DNA of 36,485 bases from Candidatus Woesearchaeota archaeon CG11_big_fil_rev_8_21_14_0_20_43_8 (GCA_002762705.1 PCVE01000108.1:1-36485); one strand, 5' to 3'; positions 15,072-22,781 are shown, counted from the first letter of the stretch. Notes: a model not told the origin generated them from the letters alone. A program made the numbers and translations.

Positions 15072-16379
15072 TCATTCATTGATAGCAAGATTTTCTATAT
15101 TGATTAGGAGGAAATCGACACCGCCTTCAAGTGTCATGACAAGATCATATTCATAATGATTCCCTGCTGCTGAGCTGTTCATATGCATTATGACAACTGC
15201 AGCATCTGGATCAGTCCTTAGCTCTGATAATTTCACATAGCCTTTTCCATATGATGAGACCGGATCATTGTTTATGCTGAATGAGAAATTCTTCCCAGTC
15301 AGTTCCATGCCCGTGCTTGTGTAGTTCATCTTCTTTATTATGTCTGATGCATTGATATATTGCTGGATGCTTTCAGTTCCGACAGTCTTTCTGAATTCCA
15401 TTGCGAGATAAGTGTTGTTCACGTGATAGGTGTTGTCATCCATCTCGATGTCATCGATAGTGAATATGCCGCCACCTGTAGTGATGAATGGTTTAAGAAG
15501 ACCGGATTCAGATCGTGCACGCGTGGTGTTCCTTAGCAGAAGTCTCCAGTCTTTGTTGTTCTCGCTCATGAAGAAATCAGTATATGTCTTTCCATTCTCT
15601 GTCGTCTTTGTGATCATGAAATTATAATCTTTGTTTGATGTGTAGTTCGCTTTCCAATTCGTCGTACCTCTCTCATACGTCTGTATGGTCCCATATCCGC
15701 CACTATAATTCAACATTATACCTGCGACTATATTGGCACTTGAGACGGCAAGCGTGCTGTTCGCCCATCCGACGACAACAAGATCATCGGTCGTGACCGC
15801 GCCTGTATTGAACGTGAATCGCAAGGTGGTGTCCTCTTTTTCTGTGATGTTCTTATGTGAAAGGATATAATTATCATCCAGATTTCTGCAGCCACCAGTC
15901 GCGCTGTATTTCCCATTTATGATGAAATCATTTCCTGCGCAATTATCATATCTATACCAGGTGTTCGTAGACAGCGTCGAAGTGCTGAAATCTTCAGAGA
16001 AAGACTGAATTCCATCTTCAAATGTGATGAAACTATCGTCCCCTATTATCAGGTCACCGACAAAGACTTTTGTCCTTGGTTCAAGTATCTTCGCTTTTGA
16101 TTCCATCTTCCATTTTATCTGATTGTCCTGTATCGTCATATCGCCTTTCTTGATCTCGATCGGGATGACTCGTTGTGCGCCAGCGCCTTCAGATTGGACA
16201 TCTTTTATCTGAGAATCGATGTTCAGGAACATATCCTTTGTCTTTGTGAATATCGATTTATCCTTCACTTTTTCTAATAATGGTATCCCTGTATTCAATA
16301 ATAAAACTATTATGACTACTGTTATCAAGATGTATGATATCGCAGAAAGCCAGATCTGGCCCTTTCTAGGTGCACGCAT
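15072..16379 (-). CDS. Large pilin-like surface protein with probable concanavalin-like domain
   Basis: ATG 16379 is chosen (435 residues) because GGAGG at 16390-16394 is correctly spaced for it and nearly touches the alternative ATG at 16388. 'RKGQIWLSAISYILITVVII' is a class III signal/pilin helix with the peptidase site after Gly. Residues about 115-310 look like a jelly-roll lectin/LamG-type domain: 'EDFSTSTLSTNTWYRYDN', 'NDFIINGKYSATGG', then repeated beta strands with 'DDLVVVGWANS' and 'GIFTIDDIEMDD'. It is rich in N-x-S/T sites (possible N-glycosylation). It is probably a filament-tip or minor pilin used in adhesion; the lectin fold is inferred from sequence style. Confidence 0.7.
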   Translation of the reverse strand: MRAPRKGQIWLSAISYILITVVIIVLLLNTGIPLLEKVKDKSIFTKTKDMFLNIDSQIKDVQSEGAGAQRVIPIEIKKGDMTIQDNQIKWKMESKAKILEPRTKVFVGDLIIGDDSFITFEDGIQSFSEDFSTSTLSTNTWYRYDNCAGNDFIINGKYSATGGCRNLDDNYILSHKNITEKEDTTLRFTFNTGAVTTDDLVVVGWANSTLAVSSANIVAGIMLNYSGGYGTIQTYERGTTNWKANYTSNKDYNFMITKTTENGKTYTDFFMSENNKDWRLLLRNTTRARSESGLLKPFITTGGGIFTIDDIEMDDNTYHVNNTYLAMEFRKTVGTESIQQYINASDIIKKMNYTSTGMELTGKNFSFSINNDPVSSYGKGYVKLSELRTDPDAAVVIMHMNSSAAGNHYEYDLVMTLEGGVDFLLINIENLAINE

Positions 16380-16944
16380 AGATATCATCCTCCACTAGAT
16401 TCATGTTCCTGCAAAGTTGGGGACCAGTCCCTGCTTCGATATTGACATACGGCGCGAATGTCACCTGGACAACATCTTCGCCTAGCCCTGTGAAGTTGAA
16501 GCTTGTTGTCCCTTTTTTCACGCCACCAGCAGATATGCTGAATGTCTTTTTATCATCTACATAGCTTGTGTCATTTATTCCTATCAAAGCCACCATTATC
16601 CCGGCTATCGAGTCAGATCCTTTGTTCTCAAGAGTGTATTCCAGGACACCTGCTGTCGCGCTAGTGTTCTTGAAACAGAGCCGTTTTTCTCCAGCGATTG
16701 TCTTGACGCTCAAAGCGATAGACATTTGGCACGTGACTCCCAATTGTCCTTCGAGCTCTGCTTTTTCGGTTTGGCTTTCGACATTGCCCACACCCCATCT
16801 CATGACCATGGCGCCGATTGTGATGGTTATTGCAACAAGCAATATCGCGCTGATAAGCTGCGAGACACCCCTATTTTTAAGTTTGATAGAATTCTTTCTA
16901 ACCTTATTTTCCGGACTTAGGCCCAGATTCCTCTTTTTATACAT
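16366..16944 (-). CDS. Archaellin/type IV pilin-like protein
   Basis: Starting at ATG 16944 gives 192 residues. A basic leader of 26 residues ends 'KLKNRG', followed by the pilin helix 'VSQLISAILLVAITITIGA'. The ectodomain is rich in Gly, Ser and Thr and has four cysteines. The frame extends to a GTG at 16971, but that would lie upstream of the TATATAAA motif at about 16957-16965. It heads the three-gene pilin set and overlaps the next gene by 14 bp. No assembly ATPase or platform gene is nearby. Confidence 0.75.
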   Translation of the reverse strand: MYKKRNLGLSPENKVRKNSIKLKNRGVSQLISAILLVAITITIGAMVMRWGVGNVESQTEKAELEGQLGVTCQMSIALSVKTIAGEKRLCFKNTSATAGVLEYTLENKGSDSIAGIMVALIGINDTSYVDDKKTFSISAGGVKKGTTSFNFTGLGEDVVQVTFAPYVNIEAGTGPQLCRNMNLVEDDIYACT

Positions 16945-16993
16945 AATCAATATCTCTTTTATATAGAGCACTATTAAAAGGTTTCGTCGTATT

Positions 16994-17025
16994 GGGGTAT
17001 GGGGTATGGGATATGGGGTGTGGGG
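16994..17025 (+). repeat. G-tract repeat with G-quadruplex potential
   Basis: Five G-tracts (GGGG, GGGG, GGG, GGGG, GGGG) start at 16994, 17001, 17008, 17015 and 17022, a strict 7-nt period with 3-4 nt spacers such as TAT. It lies about 50 bp before the ATG of the pilin operon and about 100 bp before the divergent ferredoxin gene. The spacing is suitable for a four-stranded structure in single-stranded DNA or RNA. Confidence 0.7.
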
Positions 17026-17094
17026 TATGAGTTATTGGATCTTCATGAGTTTTGTACTGCGATTGTTCGGCGGTTTTTTGAAGCACTCCGTCCT

Positions 17095-17103
17095 GTTTTT
17101 AAG
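17095..17103 (+). promoter_or_regulatory. TATA-like box of the NapH-like gene
   Basis: A TTTTTAAG core lies about 27 nt before the ATG at 17127, and no ribosome-binding site is seen. This supports the ATG rather than the TTG at 17121 as start. Confidence 0.4.
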
Positions 17104-17126
17104 TCGTTTTTCACTTCACTTTGATC

Positions 17127-17738
17127 ATGAGAAACAAGATCCGTATAGTTATGATGTGGCTTCTTCCAGTGATTCTGGTCGGTGGGGTGATATGGCCATA
17201 TCTTGGTTTTCTGGTACTTGGCATGATGGTGTTCTTCCTTGTGCTTTCTTATTTCAAAGGCAGATACTGGTGCGGCAACCTATGTCCACGAGGGACTTTC
17301 CTTGACAAGTATCTACGCAGATTCGCAAGGGATAGGCATGTCCCGAGATTGTTCAAGAACTCTACTTTCAGATGGAGCGTCTTCATTCTTCTTATGGCGT
17401 TCATGGTATTTCGTCTGTCCATAGCTTCAAGCGCAGCCGCCGTCGGGCTTGTCTTTGTCACGATGTGCCTATTGACCACTGTGATAGCGATCCCTTTAGG
17501 TCTTGTGTTCCGGGCAAGAAGCTGGTGCGCGGTATGTCCGATGGGTACGCTTCAAGGGACATTGTCGAAGAGAAAGCATGCAGTCGAACTGAATAGCGAG
17601 TGCGCAGGATGTGGTGTCTGCAAGATAAAATGCCCGATAAGCTCAGATCCCTCATCTGGTAAAGTGCATAGCCGTGATTGTATCAAGTGCGGCAAGTGCA
17701 GCACTGTCTGTTTCAAGGACGCCATACAGCATAATTAA
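17127..17738 (+). CDS. NapH/CcoG-like membrane polyferredoxin
   Basis: This 203-residue protein has about four membrane segments, two Cys-x3-CP motifs at membrane borders ('CGNLCPRGTFLD' and 'CAVCPMGTLQG'), and a C-terminal pair of [4Fe-4S] motifs ('CAGCGVCKIKCP' and 'CIKCGKCSTVC'). NapH-type proteins move electrons between quinols or cytoplasmic donors and extracytoplasmic acceptors, and related proteins serve NosR, CcoG and RdxA systems. It stands alone here without a recognisable reductase, so the partner is unknown. T-rich DNA directly after the stop may be its terminator. Confidence 0.82.
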   Translation: MRNKIRIVMMWLLPVILVGGVIWPYLGFLVLGMMVFFLVLSYFKGRYWCGNLCPRGTFLDKYLRRFARDRHVPRLFKNSTFRWSVFILLMAFMVFRLSIASSAAAVGLVFVTMCLLTTVIAIPLGLVFRARSWCAVCPMGTLQGTLSKRKHAVELNSECAGCGVCKIKCPISSDPSSGKVHSRDCIKCGKCSTVCFKDAIQHN

Positions 17739-17790
17739 TTCGAAATTTTTTTAATTGGATCTTGCTTTTGATGATTAAAGAGGGATCATT

Positions 17791-18249
17791 ATGAAAAAAA
17801 CATTAGTCTCATTGGTTCTTGGAATGACACTTGCAACCTCAGGATGTGCTTTCACTTCTGTTTCAGATGCTTATTACGGAACTATTGATAATAATCAAGT
17901 CCAGATCGTGAATATCATCAGAAGATCCATGATATCAACAACGATGAAAGTGGGTACGAATGCAAAAAGTGCCGAATCTGAGGTGGAACTTATCCTATTT
18001 GATTACAGCACAGGTGAACTTGGAGATGAAGAGCAAGATTACATCATGATTGGTAAAAAAGACGGCCCATGTAAGCTATATACTCCTAGATTCATGAACG
18101 AAAATGATTTCCCACCAATAACTTTTGATTCGTCTTCTAAAAGTGGACTTGCATCTGAGACAAAAAAGTTGTTTGAGAGATATAATCCTCTTTTTCGTGA
18201 TTATCTTGTGAAAGCAGCAAGACAGATGACTGGACAATCGCAGAAATGA
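17791..18249 (+). CDS. Putative lipoprotein, unknown function
   Basis: This 152-residue protein begins with a lipoprotein-like signal: 'MKKTLVSLVLGMTLATSGC', Lys-rich start, hydrophobic core and a Cys at residue 19 after Ser-Gly. The mature part has no family I recognise; it is hydrophilic and mixed alpha/beta in appearance. GAGGG before the ATG fits a ribosome-binding site. The MscS gene follows 70 bp later with its own promoter-like sequence. Confidence 0.65.
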   Translation: MKKTLVSLVLGMTLATSGCAFTSVSDAYYGTIDNNQVQIVNIIRRSMISTTMKVGTNAKSAESEVELILFDYSTGELGDEEQDYIMIGKKDGPCKLYTPRFMNENDFPPITFDSSSKSGLASETKKLFERYNPLFRDYLVKAARQMTGQSQK

Positions 18250-18319
18250 TATTTGACAGAAATGAGCAGATAGATTTAAATAACTCACATCGCATTGCAA
18301 TCCATAGGGTGGATTAATT

Positions 18320-19174
18320 ATGTTTGAGATCACAGGTCTTGCAATACTTGATACATTCTCATGGGACGCAGTCTCTGAAAAATTGCTTTCTTATGTGCCA
18401 AGATTGATTGTCTCGGTGATCCTCTTTGCGATTGGTTATGTGTTCATCAGGATCGTGGATGCAGGGCTCGCAAAGATATTCAAGCGGACGAAGTTCGACA
18501 GGACACTTGAGATCTTCATACAGAAGACATCAGTCGGCATATTGTGGATGATCATAGCACTTATTGTGCTCTCGAATCTCGGAGTCAATGTCTCTGGTAT
18601 AATTGCGGGGCTTGGCATCATGGGCTTTGTCGTCGGCTTCGCTCTTAAAGATACTCTTGGCAATTTTGCCGCAGGACTTTTCATCCTTGCATACAAGCCA
18701 TTCCGTGTCGATGATTATGTCGATGTCGGTGGCGTGTCAGGGACAGTGAAAGAAGTCGGGCTTGCGGCGTGTGTGCTTCGGAGCCCTGATGGGATCAAGA
18801 TTACTGTCCCTAATTCAGAGATCTGGGGAAAGGCCATCATGAATTATACCGGCAACACAGTGCGATGTATCAGAAATCTTAATGTCGGCATCGGCTATGG
18901 CGATGATATCAAGAAAGCGAAGAAGATAATCATGGATATCATGAAGAAAGATTCTCGCATACTTCCTGATCCTGTGCCGGAAGTGGTTGTGATCGCTTTA
19001 GGTGATTCATCAGTCAATCTATCTGTCCGTCCTAGCGTCAAAAAAGAGGATTTCTGGGCAGTCTATTTCGACTTGATTGTGCAAATAAAAGAGATGTTCG
19101 ACAAGAACGGGATATCGATACCTTTCCCACAAAGAGATGTGCATATGTATCAGGAGAAGAAAAAGAAGAGATGA
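18320..19174 (+). CDS. MscS-family small-conductance mechanosensitive channel
   Basis: This 284-residue protein has three N-terminal membrane helices (about 27-48, 70-92 and 96-122). The third is the Gly/Ala-rich pore helix 'GLGIMGFVVGFALKDTLGNFAAG', followed by the beta domain 'PFRVDDYVDVGGVSGTVKEV' and 'VPNSEIWGKAIMNYT'. Such channels release solutes on hypo-osmotic shock. GGGTGG sits 7 nt before the ATG. Length and topology match the short MscS (YggB) class. Confidence 0.93.
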   Translation: MFEITGLAILDTFSWDAVSEKLLSYVPRLIVSVILFAIGYVFIRIVDAGLAKIFKRTKFDRTLEIFIQKTSVGILWMIIALIVLSNLGVNVSGIIAGLGIMGFVVGFALKDTLGNFAAGLFILAYKPFRVDDYVDVGGVSGTVKEVGLAACVLRSPDGIKITVPNSEIWGKAIMNYTGNTVRCIRNLNVGIGYGDDIKKAKKIIMDIMKKDSRILPDPVPEVVVIALGDSSVNLSVRPSVKKEDFWAVYFDLIVQIKEMFDKNGISIPFPQRDVHMYQEKKKKR

Positions 19175-19212
19175 TTATTTTGTGTTCTCTGATTCCATAT
19201 GCAAGAGGATTA

Positions 19213-20205
19213 TCACAGGAACAGCGGCGCGATGGACTGGACCTTGTCGACAAGCGACTTGTCAGGTATCACCCAGGTATTGCTGTCAGACTCCCTGAGC
19301 AGGTTCTCGCTATGGCCTGCGTAAGGCCAAGCATTGAAATGCAGCCACTCTTCTCCTGATTCAACACCATAAGTCACTTCCAGAAGGGAATTCGCTGTAG
19401 TCATCTCATGGGGTCTTCGGTCTATTCTGTCGCCACGCATGCTTCCATATCTCACTGGATTGAAGATGTATGCGTTTATGACTGGTGATGCATCAGAATC
19501 CTGGTCATGCCACCATGGCTTTATCAGAAGCACGTCGCCGGCATGATCTGCAAGAGATCCGTAACTACCCAACTTATTCTTCCCTTTTTCCATATCAAAA
19601 TAAGTGATCCTCTCATATGGGAAAACCGTGCCACCGATTATCTGGGCAATGACAACAGGGTGCAGCAGGTGTTTTGGGTGGATATTCCCATGCCCCTTTA
19701 GTATTTTAGGGACATCCAGGATAGGGCGTCGATGACGTTTCCAGCCTTTTTTCATGTAATTGTCCCGGAAGAAGCCTACAATCTCTTCTAACTCTGGATA
19801 GTTCTTAGGCCCCCTTCCATCCTTTGTTCTTTTCAGCCATTTGTGCGGATCGATGCCTTCATTCAGAAGAAGCTGCTTCGCCCGCGCGAGAATCTGTGTT
19901 TCATCTTCTGGTGTGTGATGATAGAATAGCTGGTATTCTATCGCTTCGCAGTCTATCATGTCGAGGTCAAATCCGCTTCCCGACATGATGCATTTGTTTG
20001 ATTCAAAATTGTCAAGAACAAGCATGTAGTCACCATTGCCGTTTCGCATATTATATTTTGCTTTCAATGGCACAGCGATGTCCTTGCCATGCTTGTCTGT
20101 CATGGTCTTGCTAGATTCTATAAGTATCTGGTCGGTATCATACACAGTTATTGTGATGTTGTCGTCTATGATCCGTTTTACTTCTCTGTGCTCTAATGGT
20201 CGCAT
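19213..20205 (-). CDS. Hypothetical protein, unknown function
   Basis: The start is set at ATG 20205 (330 residues) with GAGGT 9 nt upstream; a TTG at 20214 abuts that motif. The protein is soluble, with no signal or membrane segment. I recognise no family. Notable features are clusters of His, Asp and Trp in the second half ('HGNIHPKHLLHPVVIAQIIGG', 'KPWWHDQDSD', 'EEWLHFNAWPYAGHSE') that could bind metal, and 'PNY' / 'RYGSMRGDRIDRRPHE' rich in charge. It stands alone between the convergent MscS gene and the repeat elements. Good codon usage and length support a real gene. Confidence 0.65.
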   Translation of the reverse strand: MRPLEHREVKRIIDDNITITVYDTDQILIESSKTMTDKHGKDIAVPLKAKYNMRNGNGDYMLVLDNFESNKCIMSGSGFDLDMIDCEAIEYQLFYHHTPEDETQILARAKQLLLNEGIDPHKWLKRTKDGRGPKNYPELEEIVGFFRDNYMKKGWKRHRRPILDVPKILKGHGNIHPKHLLHPVVIAQIIGGTVFPYERITYFDMEKGKNKLGSYGSLADHAGDVLLIKPWWHDQDSDASPVINAYIFNPVRYGSMRGDRIDRRPHEMTTANSLLEVTYGVESGEEWLHFNAWPYAGHSENLLRESDSNTWVIPDKSLVDKVQSIAPLFL

Positions 20206-20283
20206 GTGTCTCAAACCTCTTTGGTATTTTGGGGTATGTTGATGTCAGTATTATACTTTGTGTTTATGTTCCCACATCTTTTC

Positions 20284-20524
20284 GGCTCTGTAGAAAGTCG
20301 TCTTCTCCGGGAGATACATCTCATATTAGCTTCTAGCACGCTGACCAGATCCTCTGGTCAGCGTGCGCTTTTTTGCCCTGCCTGTCAGACCTTATATGCA
20401 TGATGGATCAAAAATAGCAGGGGCAGACAGTGTCTGGACCGCTTGAGGCGGCCCGGGACTCTGCCAAGAGGAGATATGAAAAGAATTATGCATCGATCAT
20501 CAAGACACGACTTTCTACAATGCC
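20284..20524. mobile_element. MITE-like element 1 (241 bp)
   Basis: The termini pair as GGC, a 2-nt internal loop, then 13 perfect base pairs (TGTAGAAAGTCGT at 20289-20301 with its complement at 20507-20519), extended by CTT/AAG after a 2-nt bulge. The interior has a perfect 14-bp hairpin and several smaller ones, including CCGC/GCGG near 20440-20452 and CAGAC/GTCTG near 20426-20438. No convincing coding frame is present. Confidence 0.5.
20336..20374 (+). terminator. Perfect 14-bp hairpin followed by T6
   Basis: Bases 20336-20349 pair perfectly with 20353-20366 around a TCC loop, and a run of six T begins two bases later at 20369. This is the form of a bacterial intrinsic terminator and is striking in an archaeal intergenic region. 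It lies inside element 1. Confidence 0.4.
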
Positions 20525-20533
20525 CATCTTTTC

Positions 20534-20900
20534 GGCTAATATGAAACCCTCTCCATTTATTTGTACAATTTAACACGAGAAAACGCATTATCTCGGCGGA
20601 TATGCAATATACATTCTGTCTATCGGCTTCGCTCCGTCCCGGAGGGACTAACGCTTCAGCCGTTCTATAGGCCAGGTCAAAACCCTTTGTGGCTTCCTAG
20701 ATTGCTTCTCCGAGCTTAGGTATTCAAGACGCGCCTTACGGCGCAGCAACAGGATCAGATGCCACAAAGCAGCTCGTAGGACGAAGTCCGAAGAGCGTAT
20801 TTATTGGATCTTGGCCCTTTTTTAATAGTCTCTGCCGTCGATAAAACGACTGATCTCGTCGGAGATATAGTTCTTTAGTCTAGAGGGTTTCACATTAGCC
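20534..20900. mobile_element. MITE-like element 2 (367 bp)
   Basis: The terminal 19-mers at 20534-20552 (GGCTAATATGAAACCCTCT) and 20882-20900 are inverted repeats with a single mismatch. The interior is highly self-complementary and has no convincing coding frame. A short open frame on the minus strand ends at 20822 but has atypical composition and overlaps the phosphohexomutase start. Confidence 0.5.
20670..20823 (+). ncRNA. Candidate structured RNA inside element 2
   Basis: GGCCAGGTC at 20670-20678 can pair with 20807-20816, CTTTGTGGC at 20685-20693 pairs perfectly with 20761-20769, GCGCC pairs with GGCGC (20731-20744) around a 4-nt loop, and GGAC pairs with GTCC near 20779-20789. Six T at 20818-20823 follow the closing stem. 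This would make a compact RNA of about 150 nt. I could not match it to RNase P, SRP, tRNA or C/D box RNA. The strand is uncertain: the T6 favours plus, while the 4-nt loop is GUAA (GNRA) on minus. Confidence 0.3.
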
Positions 20901-20969
20901 CATCTTTTCCTAAACTTTAAATATCTCTTATCAATAAAACATATGATGATATATGAAGGGGTGCTAGAA

Positions 20970-22328
20970 ATGTCAGTATTCAGAGCATATGATATAAGGG
21001 GTGTATACCCGACAGAGATCAATGAAGATATCGCCTATGGTGTCGGAAGAGCGTTTGTCCTGTTCCTTAAATGCAAGACTGTTGTTATAGGAAGAGATAT
21101 GCGATTGTCATCAGACAGCATATTCGAAGCATTGGCTCGCGGCATAACAGACCAGGGCGCAGATGTGATAGATATAGGTCTCTGCTCGACACCGATGGAC
21201 TATTTCACGATCGCGAAATATGGCTATGACAGCGGTATAATGATAACTGCGTCGCATAACCCAAAAGAATACAACGGCCTGAAGCTGTCGAGAGCGAAAG
21301 CCATCCCGATCGGTGGAGACAGCGGCATGAAAGATGTCGAAGCATTATACAACAAGCATAAAGGTGGGAGTTGGCCTGATGCAGAAAATAAAGGCACAAT
21401 AATAAAAAAAGATATCGAAGATGATTATGTCGCGCATCTTCTTGATTTCATGGGCGGAAAGAAATTATCTAACATGAAGATCGCAGTAGACGCGGCAAAC
21501 GCTACAGGTGTGATCGAATTTGAGCACATGAAAAAATTGTCCGATGATACTGTCGAATACATCCCGCTCTATATGGAGATTGATGGCACATTCCCAAATC
21601 ATGAAGCGAATCCACTAAAAGAAGAGAATATGAAAGATGTCGCAAAAGCAGTAGTAGACAACAAAGCCCACATCGGCCTTGCCTTTGACGGCGACTGCGA
21701 CAGAGCTGGTTTTGTCGATGAAGATGGAAAAGTAGTATCGGCAGATTTCATCACGGCGCTCATCGCGCGTCAGTTCCTCTTAGAGAAGAAAGGAGAGAAG
21801 GTTCTCTATGATCTCCGTTGCAGTTGGGTGACAAAAGAAGAGATAGAGAAAGCTGGCGGAATACCTATGATGTGCAAAGTAGGCCACGCATTCATCAAAA
21901 GACAGCTTAGAGATGAAAACGCCGTCTTCGGCGGCGAGCTAGCAGGACATTTCTATTTCCGGGATAATTTTTTCACAGATTCTGGTATAATTGCTATCCT
22001 TCAGATGCTCAAATATGTCTCATCGGCGATCAAGGGCGGTACCACAGTGTCCCAACTTGTGGATCCAATGCGAAAGTATTTCTGTACAGGCGAGATCAAC
22101 ACAAAAGTGAAAGATCCAGACGCGATCTTAAAAGACCTGGAAGACAATTTCACAGAAGGCGCTTCGTTGGTTTCGCATCTTGACGGTATCAAGGTTGAGT
22201 TCGACGACTATTGGTACAATGTGAGGAAGAGCAATACCGAACCAGTTCTCAGACTCATCGTCGAAGGCAGGACAAAAGAAGTCATGGAACAGAGAAGAGA
22301 TGAGCTTCTCAATGTGATCCGCGGATAA
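20970..22328 (+). CDS. Phosphomannomutase/phosphoglucomutase
   Basis: The start at ATG 20970 (452 residues) follows GGGGTG; an in-frame ATG at 20943 lies upstream of that motif. All four alpha-D-phosphohexomutase signatures are present: 'FRAYDIRGVYP' at the N-terminus, the phosphoserine loop 'TASHNPKEYNG' near residue 96, the metal loop 'AFDGDCDRAGFVD' and the phosphate-binding 'RKSNTEPVLRLIVEG' near the C-terminus. It interconverts hexose 1- and 6-phosphates, feeding nucleotide-sugar and glycan synthesis. A TTTAAATATC promoter element lies between the third 9-mer repeat and the start, so the upstream elements sit right against its promoter. Confidence 0.93.
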   Translation: MSVFRAYDIRGVYPTEINEDIAYGVGRAFVLFLKCKTVVIGRDMRLSSDSIFEALARGITDQGADVIDIGLCSTPMDYFTIAKYGYDSGIMITASHNPKEYNGLKLSRAKAIPIGGDSGMKDVEALYNKHKGGSWPDAENKGTIIKKDIEDDYVAHLLDFMGGKKLSNMKIAVDAANATGVIEFEHMKKLSDDTVEYIPLYMEIDGTFPNHEANPLKEENMKDVAKAVVDNKAHIGLAFDGDCDRAGFVDEDGKVVSADFITALIARQFLLEKKGEKVLYDLRCSWVTKEEIEKAGGIPMMCKVGHAFIKRQLRDENAVFGGELAGHFYFRDNFFTDSGIIAILQMLKYVSSAIKGGTTVSQLVDPMRKYFCTGEINTKVKDPDAILKDLEDNFTEGASLVSHLDGIKVEFDDYWYNVRKSNTEPVLRLIVEGRTKEVMEQRRDELLNVIRG

Positions 22329-22341
22329 GGGTTTGATCCAT

Positions 22342-22758
22342 TCAGCCGATCATTTTTTTTATCTCATCCTTTATTCCGATGATGATATCGTGGCCAAGAT
22401 CCTTCTTTTCATATGGCGCATAGTTTGCGTCCGGCCTTGGATCAATAAAATCTATTCCATGGAAATTGCGAACAGAATGATACCTTGGTATCAAGTGCCA
22501 GTGCAGATGACGTACAGTATTTCCAAGACAGGCGACATTTGGCCAGTCGTGGTTGTATAATCTCTTTATGGCAGAATCCCATGCAGGTATGATCAGTCCA
22601 AACAGCTCATCTCGTTCGACAGGATCCATGTCTATAATCCTCTCGGCGTCAGGTCGTTTTGCCCATGCCACACATCTTCCAAGATATGGGTATTGCTCTT
22701 TGTGGATATAGAGCCCCCATTTTTCATAATCCTTGATCAGCAGATGTTCATATCCCAT
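22342..22758 (-). CDS. HIT-family hydrolase/transferase
   Basis: This 138-residue protein carries the histidine triad 'RHLHWHLIPRY' (HxHxH), with the conserved Asn about 7 residues before it ('CLGNTV'). HIT proteins hydrolyse or transfer nucleoside monophosphates from substrates such as AMP-lysine, Ap4A or nucleotide sugars. It lies 23 bp downstream of the ribonucleotide reductase and is probably on the same transcript. It converges on the phosphohexomutase with 13 bp between stop codons. The substrate is unknown. Confidence 0.87.
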   Translation of the reverse strand: MGYEHLLIKDYEKWGLYIHKEQYPYLGRCVAWAKRPDAERIIDMDPVERDELFGLIIPAWDSAIKRLYNHDWPNVACLGNTVRHLHWHLIPRYHSVRNFHGIDFIDPRPDANYAPYEKKDLGHDIIIGIKDEIKKMIG

Positions 22759-22781
22759 GATTCTTTCTTTTTACCATTGCG

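Larger units (their letters stand above)
20275..20909. mobile_element. Two adjacent MITE-like elements sharing one 9-bp target repeat
   Basis: Three exact copies of CATCTTTTC lie at 20275-20283, 20525-20533 and 20901-20909. Between copies 1 and 2 is a 241-bp element, and between copies 2 and 3 a 367-bp element. Each element begins GGC and ends GCC with long terminal inverted repeats exactly next to the 9-mers. This is the geometry of target-site duplications around small non-autonomous transposons. The two sets of ends share GGCT then GAAA at positions 10-13, so they may answer to related transposases. No transposase is encoded inside. The same geometry could mark two RNAs released from a precursor by stem cleavage. 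Confidence 0.6.

Noticed and set aside
16994-17025. CRISPR or telomere-like array
   Set aside because: The unit is only 7 nt, five copies, with no spacers; it is a simple tandem repeat.
20262-20940. RNase P RNA, SRP RNA or tRNA in the structured intergenic region
   Set aside because: The universal cores (GAGGAAAGUC / ACAGAA pairing for RNase P, GGAA-loop helix with AGCAGC for SRP, GGTTCGA-type T-arm for tRNA) are absent or appear only as isolated hexamers in the wrong order.
20822-21022. 66-codon minus-strand open frame overlapping element 2 and the phosphohexomutase start
   Set aside because: It crosses the terminal repeat and runs antisense to a certain gene; there is no promoter or ribosome-binding site. 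Only its last 19 residues look protein-like.
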